Positions 56,801 through 63,898 of a DNA stretch of 64,000 nucleotides are shown in pieces; the stretch's first letter is position 1; every line of letters begins with the position of its first letter. The position numbers and the translations under genes were made by a program. The DNA comes from Onchidella celtica (taxonomy: Eukaryota; Mollusca; Gastropoda; Systellommatophora; Onchidiidae), in contig OZ007571.1 in assembly GCA_963931925.1 (NCBI GenBank), forward strand, positions 36,002,233-36,066,232. The letters run 5' to 3'. The notes under the pieces are model-generated. The model was not told the origin of the DNA. It saw nothing but the letters and a program-made list of their open reading frames with translations, and did not search any database.

Positions 56801-59800
56801 CGTCGTCGCCACAGTGCAGCGCCGGTCGGCGTTTTTTTTTTTTTTTTTTGGGGGGGGGGGGGGAGATGAGGGGGGAGGGACTGGTAGAGATGAATTTAAT
56901 TTAATTTTGCCCGGGCAGCGGCCTGTTCGGCCTGCTCTTTACGATTTCCAACTGCCAAGGTATCTTTAACGTGCGCAACGTGCACACGGGCCCTCCGAAT
57001 TTTTTCGTCCTTATCCGAGAAGACTAGGTACTCGATCCTACCCCTCAATAGAATCAGGGACACGAAAATATGAGAAAAATCCCAAACTTCCAACATGCCT
57101 GCACGGCCCGGGTTTCGAACCCGGGACCCTTGGCACGAGAGGCGAGCACCTTACCTCTAGACCACCTTGTCCCACAGAGCTGATGTTAAGAACCAACCAC
57201 ACACAGCTTTTCTTCATTTCAATTTTACCTGATGTCAGGAAGGCAACTGAAATTCTAACACAGATTTCACATTATCATTTGAATTTCTGAAATCCTGTTG
57301 TAAGAATTTCAAACCAAAATACCACTGAGATATAAATAAATCAACTATGTGCTAAACCTACAACATTCTATGTCCACAATGTCAGGCTTGATATCCTGCT
57401 TGTGTGACTTGGTGCAAAGTTTCATGGCTGACTGTTGTTTAGCTCTCTCCACCTGTGAGTAGAAATATGTACGAGTTTCCACATCAAAACCATGAGGCTG
57501 GATGTTAAGATACACAATGTAAACATGTGACAATTTTTTAACCCTCTTGCTGGTACAGGGCCATCATACGTTGCAGAAGACTGTCGCACAGCCGAAATAT
57601 CAGTCCTAACTTTTCATGCTAAAACTGCCGCGAGGCCGATATTGTTGCAGCATGTTTCACACTCCTAATTTTACTATTTCCTGCTGTTTGACTGCCCAAT
57701 AAACCATTATTCTAGTAATCTAAAGGAAGGAAGGACATTTGGGTTGGGTAGCAAAAGGGTTAATGCCAACAGGCTTTGTCCTGAAGTGTCCTCCTTTTCT
57801 GGAAAAAGTCAACAGAATGTAGACCTTCAAAATTTGCCCACATGGCCCAAGGTTGGATTCTAAATCAAAGGGTTTGCAAATAACTAATAATGTCAGCTAT
57901 TTTCTGTATGATAAGAACCTTACATTTGATATGAAGAGTACAAACGTAGTTGCCTTTTCATCAAGATCTTTGAACAGATTTTAATCTGGTTTTAAAATAC
58001 ATATTATCTCCAATACATGTATCAATGGTCAACATTGGAGTGATCACAAAATTGTTTTACAAGGATACTGAAATCCATTGGGTGCTGTGGAAAAATTGCA
58101 CAAACAAAATTATAACAACTTTGCTGAAAATCACACGGACTTGAAAACAGGAAGAACAGTCTTCTATTTAACTTCTTCAACTGAAACTCACATATTGACG
58201 ATTTAAAATGTTGTCAGTATTAAAGTACAAAGAAGCAAACTCAAAATCAGGCTAGTCTAACAAATAAAAAATCAGTTCCATTTGGTCTAATGTGCAAAAT
58301 GACTTCATGCAAAATTTCAACAACATGCAATGGACAATTTTCAAGAAAATCGATGCTGATCCTGCTCATTCCAAAAAAGACCCACTATCAGTGCCTTCCT
58401 CGAAAACAAATCTTCTCTCAACGCTGAAACTTAACTCATTTTATTCTGTATTGGGTGAAATAAGTCTAAGTCACTATGCACATAGACAGAAACACACTAA
58501 GTAATGAGAGTGACTGAGAGTAAGACACTAACCAATGCATAAGCATGACAATATTTTTGGACTGGACACTGGCCACAAGATGGATTCTTTGGTGTACAAA
58601 CAGTTGCTCCCAGTTCCATCAGTGACTGATTAAAATCTCCAGGTCGCTTGGGATCTACAACTTGGTTGGCCAATGACCTGAAAGATAAAGAGTTCACTTC
58701 TTAAATACTCTGGGTAATTGAAAGATGTAAACAAGTATGTTTTGCTGACAAGATAAAAAAAAAAAAAAACACAATATCTTTGGGGTTGCATCAGAGAAGA
58801 TTGAAGGCAGGAAAAGCAGAGGTAGACAGAGAAACACGTTCACTGAAAGTCTTCATTCATGGGCAACAAACAAACGTCACAACAACAACTCCTTCTTGAG
58901 GTTGGCTGATGACAGATCCGAGTGGAGAGCCATGATCACCAATATCTGTTCCAGACAGGGCAACTGATGATGATGATGATGTATTAGAGAACACATATGA
59001 CAGTGTTTATTAATGGTAGTAATCTTTTTCTTTTCAAATGATTATGAATTTGAAGAAAAGACAAAGTGACAGAGAAAAAAAACATTAAAAAAACTGGAAA
59101 GCCAAAAATTTCTGGATGATTCCCATCTCTGTACTCAAAATGGGTACAAACTATCATTTCCTCTGTCTTAGTCTACACATACTGCTACAATTCTGTGAAC
59201 CACCATCTCCAACATCATCTGTGGCTCCTGTCTGTTAGACATATAGTTTCTTTAGCATAATTGCCTTAGGCATTGCAATTACCCTCACAACTGTATAATG
59301 ATGAGCTGTCTTCATGGATCTTTCAGTGCTTCTCATTACTTTTGTACAAACTACCATCTGACGATATTGTAATAGATATTTAATTAATGTAAAAGAAACA
59401 TGAATTTATTGATCCCAACAAAAACTTTGTAACTTACCATATAGTGTCAAGTGTATCTTGCTGTGTGCTGTTGGCTCCAATTCCCCTTAGCCTTGCCATG
59501 ACGCGCACAACATTTCCATCCACTACACCAACCACCTGATAAACAAACACAGGAAAGAAATGATGTGTTTCCTACAGTCGAGTTTGTATTTGAGTTTGGA
59601 GAAAGCATGTTGACATGATAAAGGCCATAATTGTGCAAGATGATAGAATATGACAGAATGATAGGAAAGAAGGAGACCCTATCACAAGCACCCCCAACCA
59701 CCCACTTCCTAGGGTCAGAAGTCGGCAAAAAAATAACAGACAAATAGAGTGTACACTGAATGCTTGATGAATGTGGCCAATGCTTTAAAAATGATGGATG

Positions 59801-62800
59801 AAAACGTCTGCTTGTCTAGAATGAAACTTGACAAAAATCAGACATAATATAAATTCACCTCAAACAAACTGTGAAGACTACTTTGTCTAGGATTGCTAAT
59901 AGTATGACTTATGACTAAACACTTGTTTCAGATCACATCTACATGGTTTTCACAAACAAAAATTTGACAAGTGCAAGTCATATCTCACTTATCAAATCGA
60001 TGTTGCATCACAGGTGAAAACTTGGCGAGTACTTTTCATGGATCTCCTTTACTCCAATTTTTTAAATCAATAAATTCATAGCTCAACCGATTTCTTGACG
60101 TTAGCTACTATGTCCTTTAGACATCAAGCTAAGCAATGTCATCTGTTCTTAGTTTGCAGAGACCTGATGATGCAGCTAGGCTAATGTTAAAAAACAAAAA
60201 TTTTAAGTTGCACGCTGCACTAAAATGTACCATTACCACACTTTATGTCTTGTTATGAAGGTGACAACTGAAACGTCTCTTCCAAAAATGCAGAGAACTG
60301 TAAATATCATGGGATTCCCTATCCTTCTACAGAAAATCTTACAAACTTTAAATGGGTTCTATTGACAACAAGAAAAACATGACTTTTTGTGTGTGAGTGT
60401 GTAAGGCACCACGTAACTAAGAGATTGAGCATGTAATAAACCTGTCTCCAAACTTCTCTCACCTGTCCATACACAATTGATGCTATGGCTGCTGCTGTGT
60501 ACCGTCCCACCCCTGGCAATTTTTGCTCCAGCTCTACAGCTGTTTTAGGCATCTCTCCCTTCATCTCCCTCACCACCTGCTCAAGGACAAAAAGTGTGTG
60601 ATTTATGTTGTTATGTTGTAAAAAAAAATTTTGTTTATAAACAATGACATTAAAAACAAATTTTGCAGAGGCCTTTTCAAGAACTATGGAGATATTAGAT
60701 TCCTGTCAAAGTACACTTTAGTGAGAGAATTACGGTACATTCTAATTTTGAGTGCATATGGTAAATTGTGGAGGCAGCCGCAGTACAGTTGTGCAGGGAG
60801 TCAGGCAGACATTGTGCTTTGTCTGCCATTAACACCCCTCCCCCTGCTTGGCATGTAATTGCTAGTCTCTCACTTAAGGCATACTTAAGTCCTCACATAC
60901 TTTGTCTCCTTACTGAACATGTGCTCTGACAGCATACTACACTTGAAAGTGATGACCCAGTGTGGGCCAGTTGGCTACAACTGTGTAGCTTCATCAGATA
61001 TGCATGTCACTATCAGTCAAGACTTAGTGTGCATTCTCATTGTCTGCACTGAGCCAACTAGCCTACACTCCCTGTATCGCTAACTGGTGGTCAGTCTGTT
61101 CACTTTCGCTGAATGATACTGTAAGCAAAAATCACTGGAAATGCACTCATCTTTATATCGTTAAATTCCTACAGTCATAATATATCAATAGGATGAAACA
61201 AGGCTGCAATCAGCAAAAAAACCAAAACAACGAATCCTTATGAAAGCTAAGATCTGTCGTCAGTGTGACATTACATTGAAATACATAACATAATAAGAAG
61301 GGAGAAGACCAAATAAATTTTAAAAAATGGGTATATTCCTTGCCTTGTTATTTGCCCTTTTTACTGGAATAGCGAGACCTTGGGTATAACGAGACATTTT
61401 TAGCAGAAAACCGCATCTCGTTATAACCAAGTTCCACTGTCATTCTCTACTATATAGACAATAAAACAAGAAGGGACTAACGAAGTTCTAGAAAAGAGTA
61501 ATTTGACCCTGGTCTCAGTTCTAATTCCGTTTGCCAACGCAGGCAGTGACCACTGTTACCTTCTGAACTCCCTCCAAAAGTCGTCTTGCACGTGAATAGT
61601 AACCCAGGCCAGTCCACATTTCATTCACTTCCTGTAATACAGATCATCTTGTTTTGAATACATGAATGGATCCCTGTCAATTCATAGTCAGGATGGAGAG
61701 GAGTAAAAATGTTTTTAATAAAAATTTATGAAACAACAAATTAATATATGTGAGGCGGCCCAAGAAAACCAGATCAAAGTCTCAAAAATCATATTTTCTA
61801 ATTATGTTCCTATCTTAATCTACAGCCATTCGTGATCATTTTGCTTTTTATTTCATGTCGATATCTCACTTATAAGCTGAGATATTGGAGTTTAAAGTCG
61901 GGAGGGTAAGAAAACATGAAACCGAGAAAATCGTATTTAAAGTGGTTGAACTCCGTGAACCTTTCTCGGTGAAAGGTTACCCCACATTCCATCAATTTTA
62001 CGTATATTTTTGTTCTGTTTATGTTATTAAAAGTACAAAATAACATTTAAAACTAAGTAGAATAGTATAGTATGTAATATTTTACCACATAAACAGGTTA
62101 TCCTTTGCAAAAAACAGAAAAATCGGACGGATCATTTTGTGTGACCTATTTTTGGATCCTAGGTTATTTCCGTCATGCGCACTACATTTGGGTGCCATAT
62201 ATTCATTCACTTGAAATAGATTCTACACGTTGTGCCCGTTAAAATGAGTGTAAACACGGGAGGTTTTCGCCAAATCTTACCGATGTTGGGATGGATTAAA
62301 GTTCATAAATCAAAGGATATCGATCTGCTGGATTTTGAACTTTAAGACACATTAATCCGTCACTTTCATCAATTTGTTGGGTGAATTTTTCGTTGAAACC
62401 AAGTGAAATCCACGTAAAAATGACCAAGGAATGACGTGGATTGCTTGACCCAATTTCGATACTTCAGCCTAAAATTGACTTTATTAGCCTATATCTCGGG
62501 ACCTCCCAGTGCGACTTTGACCGGGTTTTCCTGGGCCGCCTCACATATAATAAGCATTATGCACAATGTAGAGTGAAAATATATTTACCACTAAAACTAG
62601 ACAGATAGTAGATCAGATCATTCATGTAAAAAAGAGTACAATTCTTAACAAAAAATAATATCTCAAAATTGTCATGCAGTTCTGAGACAAAGTCTAACTT
62701 TACACATACGTACATAAAATTCACTGTGGCTAAACAATTTTGAGGATTTTATTGTATCATAAACTCTTACTATACCAACAATATTATTCAGCAATGTATA

Positions 62801-63898
62801 GTTTGTTGTTTTTGTTTGTAAAAAGGTAATTTTTGGTGAACTTCTCCTTGCCATCATTGAAGGGCAGTTTATCTACACATATAGATACATGCATATCGTC
62901 ACCGCCCCTTAAAACTGGAGTAATCCGTTTTATGTTACTTTTCAGGAGAGGCAAAAAACTATTTTACTCTAGCACAACTGGTCTAGTTACAATGAAATTT
63001 TTAAAGTTTACTATTTGATTATTTTTCGGCTGAGGACTATAACTAAGCTCATTTTTTTTTCGTTGCGGCTTTGAATGTAATTGAATATATGAAAATCGAT
63101 TTTTTGAATTTTTAAGTTGCTACAGTCTTAGGGAACAGTAACGGTATATTACAAAAACTATTTCTTAAAGGTTTCATTCACCAAACCAAACTGAAGGTAT
63201 TCATTAGTGGAAAAAATAATTTGAAAATTGTATATTTGAACTATGAAATGAAACACATGCCATGAAATTACCTCGATATTTGAAGCTGCCAAATCTTGCA
63301 ATGTTGGCCACTTCTTCCAGATTGAAGGGAGTGGAAGGGGAAAACAAAAATGAAGCAAAAGTTAAATAAACAAATGAAACCGATATGACAATGGCCGATG
63401 ACAATCACGACTTTTCCAGATTCATCTCTACCTTAAACACTCAAACGACATCACCAGTAACAACAATTTCATAACTGAGACATTAAAAATGATCATTTAC
63501 CAATATTATATTATTTATTTATCTCAAGTCCTGTCTCTCTTTCTGTGGCTTACATTTTGTCTCTCTCTACTTAACCAATTCAATACACATGATGCAAAAA
63601 CATCTCATTACACCCTACCCATATCACTCTCATCCCACTAGTTTACAATACAATGCCATTATGACTTAAACTTTAAACACATCTGTGATGAAATGACAGA
63701 CAAAAAGCAAATGAAAAAAGGCTAAAACAAAATGTTAAATTTTTTTCCAGTTCAGTTATTTAATTACTTGGTCATGTTAACATTTACCTTAGTCCAATTG
63801 TTGTAATAGCTGATGACAGTTGCTACTTGAGTCTGTTGCAACATAACTTCAGATACCCAAACTCTGTATGCTTGTTGGTTAGGGTCCTCACAATCTAC
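41703..63898 (-). CDS. MUTYH: Adenine DNA glycosylase MutY homologue, partial at the N-terminus
   Basis: A base-excision-repair enzyme that removes adenine mispaired with 8-oxoguanine, acting in the nucleus and mitochondria. Exons in transcription order: 63898-63788, 63313-63272, 61631-61560, 60576-60463, 59535-59438, 58677-58533, 57452-57362, 52056-52005, 43899-43751, 43322-43192, 42395-42234, 41843-41703. Phases join throughout, giving 435 codons plus stop. Seen in order: catalytic Glu in [13 protein letters not shown], helix-hairpin-helix [13 protein letters not shown], catalytic Asp in [10 protein letters not shown], four-Cys iron-sulfur motif, Cys-rich linker, NUDIX-like C-terminal domain and a PCNA-binding-type tail. 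The first exon or exons, with start and any mitochondrial signal, lie beyond the right edge. Confidence 0.92.
42234..42395 (-). CDS. MUTYH: MUTYH exon K
   Basis: Fifty-four codons with [20 protein letters not shown] and [20 protein letters not shown]. The F-S-H motif corresponds to the vertebrate HTFSHIKLTYQV segment, where the Ser reads 8-oxoguanine in MutY structures. Confidence 0.9.
42864..43102. mobile_element. mariner/Tc1-like deletion derivative
   Basis: TA-flanked ends ACAGGGTGTCCCAGAA and its inverted partner pair for about 32 bases including GCACCATCCTG. On the minus strand the interior still reads like a transposase C-terminus ([20 protein letters not shown], then EHLL and a stop). 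It lies in the MUTYH intron between exons J and K. Confidence 0.75.
43192..43322 (-). CDS. MUTYH: MUTYH exon J (NUDIX-like domain)
   Basis: Codes [20 protein letters not shown] and continues to [20 protein letters not shown] is the conserved counterpart of the NUDIX-fold signature in MutY proteins. Phase 0 at the donor GTATGT. Confidence 0.9.
43439..43470. repeat. A12G20 homopolymer junction
   Basis: A run of A directly followed by about 20 G. No function is visible, and length is likely unreliable in the assembly. Confidence 0.9.
43751..43899 (-). CDS. MUTYH: MUTYH exon I (start of NUDIX-like domain)
   Basis: Codes [20 protein letters not shown], a lysine-rich and serine-rich loop, and [12 protein letters not shown]. 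The first block equals vertebrate LGVVNFPRKASRKPPREE, the entry to the C-terminal domain that recognises 8-oxoguanine. Confidence 0.9.
43998..44267 (+). other. Unrecognised open frame within a MUTYH intron
   Basis: An 89-codon frame opposite MUTYH (opening at a TTG) has a protein-like composition and ends [17 protein letters not shown] and a stop. A few more open codons extend 5'. I recognise no family, and it has no clear start or splice context. It may be a pseudogene fragment, an unknown repeat, or chance. Confidence 0.2.
45222..45575 (+). mobile_element. CR1/L2-like LINE 3' end with GAA tail
   Basis: The frame [16 protein letters not shown], then [14 protein letters not shown], ends at a TGA (45331-45333). 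The WNSLP...SFK pattern is characteristic of the C-terminus of CR1/L2-type ORF2. It is followed by about 220 bases of 3' sequence and an AAG/GAA repeat. It lies just outside the BEL element, in a MUTYH intron. Confidence 0.65.
45813..45997 (-). repeat. 3' LTR of BEL/Pao element
   Basis: Same 185 bp as 51622-51806 with one visible difference (TGTTCAAA in place of TGTTTAAA at the start). Flanked on the + strand left side by CACTG. Confidence 0.93.
45998..46010 (-). other. Polypurine tract of BEL/Pao element
   Basis: AGGTGGGGAGAA in element orientation directly precedes the 3' LTR. Confidence 0.65.
46245..50513 (-). CDS. pol of BEL/Pao element
   Basis: A 1422-residue frame with no stop. It shows Cys/His knuckles at residues 23-84 ([39 protein letters not shown]), peptidase A17 active site FDSGSD at 135-140, and reverse transcriptase with YVDD at 542-545. 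A BEL-type RNase H follows, then an integrase zinc region (CFDCQRQ) and core with [10 protein letters not shown] (Asp 1099), and a C-terminal domain of the DUF5641 type. Full length for the family and apparently intact. Confidence 0.93.
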   Translation of the reverse strand: MGGEEEDGNCCSLLSGGQQTRQCAFCSGTHYSDRCRELKNLDFEGRKQKIRDLGLCFVCLGKHLAKHCTKVCYFCKGNHHSVLCLKNMNKDGEGAVGSGADPALVGVSYTRTSYKTTVMQVVKSKIAGAEVNIMFDSGSDRSFVTLDCAKKLNLKRVGKESLAYCRFGENGSRKGEKEVYELDACEVKIRLIGMKTICSTMFRAPVPVDILKNFSSIPLEENYEKGRPVKVDIMIGLDWYWPLIKIQKTSSEGLVAQKTVFGWMLSGSYEGQVRSHLKTLKSQILFCQTGMSEQEVRNMWELDSIGISPVEKEDILQNRTLQNFEREIRFEAERYTVKLPWKSEKSKSLLMDNREIAEKRLKGLTKRMEKDQDLKERYDAVLTELEKSEIIQEVQEKDMVTDDPIFYLPHHPVVREESLSTKVRPVFDASCKGDIGVSLNDCMEIGPKLIPDLVQILLRFRRWQFGLMADIQKAFLMINLHKSDRDVHRFLWDVNKKIRTMRFNRVTFGNAASPFLLNATLKFHLSQFDSTTTTRELEANLYVDDWLTGADSEEEVCKMMTEVGNVMQQGGFTLTKWATNCRAAKEKFTRTFEVFGDINTVKVLGLSWTTEEDSFIFRAFPSLEPGLFTKRLLLSITARLFDPLGFLTPFSITLRILFQEAWRRGFGWDDVLPIEFQERVNSWIGGLSCIQDWKIPRCISPVAWNGTSEKQLIAFSDASEKAYGCCVYLKTLVDDKVFVTLVTSRTKVAPLKKITLPRLELLVALLAARLLAFVASALQIDDTNLSYTCWSDSQITLSWIKSDATKWKQFVRNRVQEIQQHTNPERWKFCPGKENPADLLTRGVTAQELTQSDLWLHGPTWLKEDEARPDEVNEKIVWPEMDEEERQEGTVLINANLDCRGLIDYDRFSDIGKLVRVMTWILRFIRNRRAGQTRNKSNKFTPEELETGKTTLLRCVQKQHFGEELTTLDREMAVKKTSHVYKLSPFIDKDGLLRIQGRLTLAPTLLYDEKHPILLPKCHVSYLIVKNRHVLMKHAGVNTLITSLRNSFWILSVRTLAKKICKLCFDCQRQDARPCEQAIAPLPVDRVKKAPPFSVVGIDHAGPLYCSDNPDKKLYIVLFTCAVIRAVHVELVDSISLEDFILAFRRFAARRGQPSIIYSDNAKTFRAAHGLLQRELEYVGIEWKFSAPLAPWWGGWWERSVKSALRKSLGKTQVSRVKLETVLQEIEACINSRPLTYIGDTGNPLTPSHFLIGRSSALSFVMVDEYCEEVSDLALRERCQSQAVNQFWNIWQDSYIRNLPPMAQKKPNNDVKIGSLVLIREEGKPRLQWALGVVTKTFVGKDRLIRAVELKTTRGKVTRALQKLHKLELFDTERQADGPISSPEATYSRDSAWPRGTSSDNQPGSVYTRAGRKAKPPEKLDL
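50399..51493 (-). CDS. gag of BEL/Pao element
   Basis: A 364-residue protein. Residues about 20-95 form a charged coiled coil. Residues about 125 onward match the BEL/Pao gag domain ([19 protein letters not shown], then [18 protein letters not shown]). It overlaps pol by 115 nt; pol lies in the -1 frame relative to gag, so -1 frameshifting is the likely way pol is made. Confidence 0.9.
   Translation of the reverse strand: MEGAGRKRSAAKCWLTRVTNRLQQTLQKETSQTELLEQIEDFDKRMQNLDEAQALVESKIELVRLEEDIDVAAEFRDEKRKVLVEAKERLKIMTRENQNTEAASEAGALRDSAAANNPRRPTARLPKLELPRFGGDYTEWQTFLDKFRAVIDETDVPVVNKFTYLQSLLQGEAAAAVSGLPLTAENYAAAKEILLKRFGRPERIIFSHIQKLLQTNLSSSAKDSSSPPNLWRLHDEIQTRVRSLQSLGVGGENYGVILTPLILHQLPSNIRLEWARVGEGHEGDLDFLLQFMYDEIQRREHSQTFGSGAGSATTVPGLGLPVKGQPQWEGRKKTGTAAACFRVGSKLDSVRFALEHTILIDAEN
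51515..51787 (-). CDS. LTR-initiated leader frame upstream of BEL gag
   Basis: A 90-residue frame starts at an ATG inside the 5' LTR, runs through the rest of the LTR and the primer-binding site, and ends at a single TAG (51515-51517). It is in the same frame as gag, whose ATG follows 21 bases after the stop. The peptide is very basic and charged ([29 protein letters not shown]). Its RKRSAA motif recurs at the start of gag (GRKRSAAK). It may be a leader peptide or a readthrough extension of gag. Confidence 0.5.
   Translation of the reverse strand: MVKGVRKALTRKRSAARLVNKQRKEREKREMSGKGTTHGELDVEKEITETEKEIYMVPKPGTATLDIIEVVKSCGGLTVVRRHPVIDLEN
51604..51621 (-). other. Primer-binding site of BEL/Pao element
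   Basis: TGGTGCCGAAACCCGGGA abuts the 5' LTR with no spacer and starts with the TGG expected for pairing with a tRNA 3' CCA end. The tRNA identity was not determined. Confidence 0.7.
51622..51806 (-). repeat. 5' LTR of BEL/Pao element
   Basis: In element orientation it begins TGTTTAAAATTATAAGATA and ends AAATTTACA. A TTATAA lies just before an ATG (51785-51787). The remainder of the LTR is open in that frame. 185 bp is short for the group. Confidence 0.93.
52005..52056 (-). CDS. MUTYH: MUTYH exon H (Cys-rich linker), isolated between transposons
   Basis: A 52-nt exon coding [16 protein letters not shown], with acceptor TTTCTTAG and donor GTGAGT. It equals the human CHLCLPPSEPWDQ segment, whose cysteines belong to the zinc-linchpin of mammalian MUTYH. 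Phases (1 in, 2 out) link exons G and I exactly. It lies 199 bp from the BEL element and 552 bp from the N-RAG-TP-like element. Confidence 0.87.
52609..52652 (+). repeat. 5' terminal inverted repeat of N-RAG-TP-like element
   Basis: CACGGCTGTT (52609-52618), a 16-base spacer (52619-52634), then CGGTATTCTAGTTGCCGA (52635-52652). The same two blocks occur inverted at the other end with a 6-base spacer. Confidence 0.85.
53193..53945 (+). pseudogene. RAG1 N-terminal-like zinc protein frame of N-RAG-TP-like element
   Basis: From the first in-frame ATG (53193) this 250-residue frame carries three cysteine-rich blocks in the order of vertebrate RAG1: [11 protein letters not shown], then [15 protein letters not shown], then [20 protein letters not shown]1 has matching LCRICGN, IHPTEFCHNCW and WHPHTPSCDICF blocks in its non-core N-terminal region. 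That region binds zinc and stimulates recombination but is not catalytic. The rest is Ser/Thr-rich and low complexity. The frame ends at a TAG just after a C6 run (about 53897), and the next frame is open across that point, so a one-base slip is likely. Confidence 0.8.
53939..54403 (+). pseudogene. Middle coding segment of N-RAG-TP-like element
   Basis: A frame open from before 53939; its ATG overlaps the TAG of the preceding frame. It codes about 154 residues, Lys/Thr-rich, without a recognised domain. It ends at TAA 54401-54403, after which the same frame stays open to 55087, so the TAA is best read as an inactivating in-frame stop. Confidence 0.6.
54434..55087 (+). pseudogene. DDE transposase-like segment 1 of N-RAG-TP-like element
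   Basis: Shows [20 protein letters not shown] (Asp at residue 80), [19 protein letters not shown] (Asp at 150), and a zinc-type YPCLWCLAP. In RAG1 the order is the same: DGMGD holding the first catalytic Asp, then a stretch with the second Asp, then CTLCDA. Assignment of these Asp residues as catalytic is inference from order and context. The frame ends at 55087, where a neighbouring frame takes over. Confidence 0.65.
55068..55622 (+). pseudogene. DDE transposase-like segment 2 of N-RAG-TP-like element
   Basis: Continues in a different frame with [20 protein letters not shown], a position matching the RAG1 IDALHCDIGNAAEFYKI region, followed by helical charged sequence and [16 protein letters not shown], comparable to the RAG1 region around MNGNFARKL. 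The frame degenerates after about 55560, near a T5 run, where the last segment takes over. Confidence 0.6.
55571..56044 (+). pseudogene. DDE transposase-like segment 3 (C-terminus) of N-RAG-TP-like element
   Basis: From about [18 protein letters not shown] onward this frame codes the C-terminal part, including [20 protein letters not shown]. That segment sits where RAG1 has WASEGNESGNKLFRRF with its catalytic Glu. The protein ends in a basic tail [10 protein letters not shown] before TAA. Confidence 0.62.
56627..56660 (-). repeat. 3' terminal inverted repeat of N-RAG-TP-like element
   Basis: Read on the minus strand: CACGGCTGTT (56660-56651), spacer AAGAGG (56650-56645), then CGGTATTCTAGTTGCCGA (56644-56627). 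Just inside lie two direct copies of CGAGGTCGC (about 56553 and 56574) and GGTCAGGTCACC, possible transposase-binding repeats. Confidence 0.85.
56706..57173 (-). mobile_element. tRNA-derived SINE, copy 2
   Basis: Reverse-orientation copy of the 37048-37486 SINE, with head GGGACAAGGTGGTCTAGAGG, B box GGTTCGAAACCC and an ACAAAT-repeat tail. The C/A-rich internal tract has expanded into long T and G runs (as read on the + strand). It lies between the N-RAG-TP-like element and MUTYH exon 57362-57452. Confidence 0.85.
57362..57452 (-). CDS. MUTYH: MUTYH exon G (interdomain connector)
   Basis: Codes [20 protein letters not shown] and [10 protein letters not shown], matching the start of the interdomain connector after the iron-sulfur loop. 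It ends with one base of a split codon at donor GTAGGT. This junction was fixed by phase and by the next exon's start, so it is slightly less certain. Confidence 0.82.
57538..57763. mobile_element. piggyBac-type MITE in MUTYH intron
   Basis: Starts TTAACCCTCTTGCT and ends AGCAAAAGGGTTAA, a 226-bp unit with about 14-base inverted ends and TTAA on both sides. No open frame. It lies between MUTYH exons F and G. Confidence 0.65.
58533..58677 (-). CDS. MUTYH: MUTYH exon F (iron-sulfur cluster)
   Basis: Codes [20 protein letters not shown], then [20 protein letters not shown] and C. The spacing C-x6-C-x2-C-x5-C is exactly that of the [4Fe-4S] loop of MutY and EndoIII. Confidence 0.93.
58796..58982 (+). 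mobile_element. RTE-like LINE 3' fragment
   Basis: The strand reads as a degraded C-terminus: [18 protein letters not shown], then [17 protein letters not shown], ending at a stop and a GATGAT repeat tail. ADDR.WRAMI with a trinucleotide tail is typical of RTE-group LINEs. It is antisense to MUTYH. Confidence 0.65.
59438..59535 (-). CDS. MUTYH: MUTYH exon E (catalytic aspartate)
   Basis: Codes [20 protein letters not shown], whose Asp corresponds to Asp138 of E. coli MutY, then [12 protein letters not shown]. It ends in phase 2; the split Trp codon completes in the next exon. Confidence 0.92.
60463..60576 (-). CDS. MUTYH: MUTYH exon D (helix-hairpin-helix)
   Basis: Thirty-eight codons with [20 protein letters not shown] and [11 protein letters not shown]. 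The LPGVGxYTAxAI hairpin is the DNA-binding HhH of the EndoIII/MutY superfamily. As in other MutY proteins, the lyase-type Lys of EndoIII is absent at the Tyr position. Confidence 0.92.
61362..61440. mobile_element. Short pogo/Tigger-like foldback remnant
   Basis: CTGGAATAGCGAGACCTTGG and GTATAACGAGAC are mirrored by GTCTCGTTATAC-like sequence (ATCTCGTTATAAC) and CCAAGTTCCACTG within 80 bases. CAGTGGAAC with TATAACGAG motifs are typical of pogo/Tigger termini. The internal part is almost fully deleted. It lies in a MUTYH intron. Confidence 0.5.
61560..61631 (-). CDS. MUTYH: MUTYH exon C
   Basis: Codes [20 protein letters not shown] and GVQK. The WxGLGYYSRxRxL motif is a hallmark of MutY proteins and helps bind the lesion strand. 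Confidence 0.92.
61747..62547 (-). mobile_element. 0.8-kb TIR element, copy 2
   Basis: Reverse-complement relative of 9611-10418 along its full length, with ends TATGTGAGGCGGCCCAAG and TGGGCCGCCTCACATA and TA on both sides. It lies in a MUTYH intron upstream of exon 61560-61631. No coding capacity is visible; mobility would depend on a transposase elsewhere. Confidence 0.78.
63272..63313 (-). CDS. MUTYH: MUTYH exon B
   Basis: A 42-nt exon coding [14 protein letters not shown], almost the same as the vertebrate [14 protein letters not shown]. The acceptor follows a pyrimidine-rich stretch and the donor is GTAATT. Confidence 0.88.
63788..63898 (-). CDS. MUTYH: MUTYH exon A (catalytic glutamate)
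   Basis: Codes [20 protein letters not shown], whose Glu equals the general-acid residue of MutY (Glu37 in E. coli). It ends in phase 0 at donor GTAAAT. The 5' boundary is uncertain: the AG at 63899-63900 or one a few bases further in are both possible. Confidence 0.88.
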
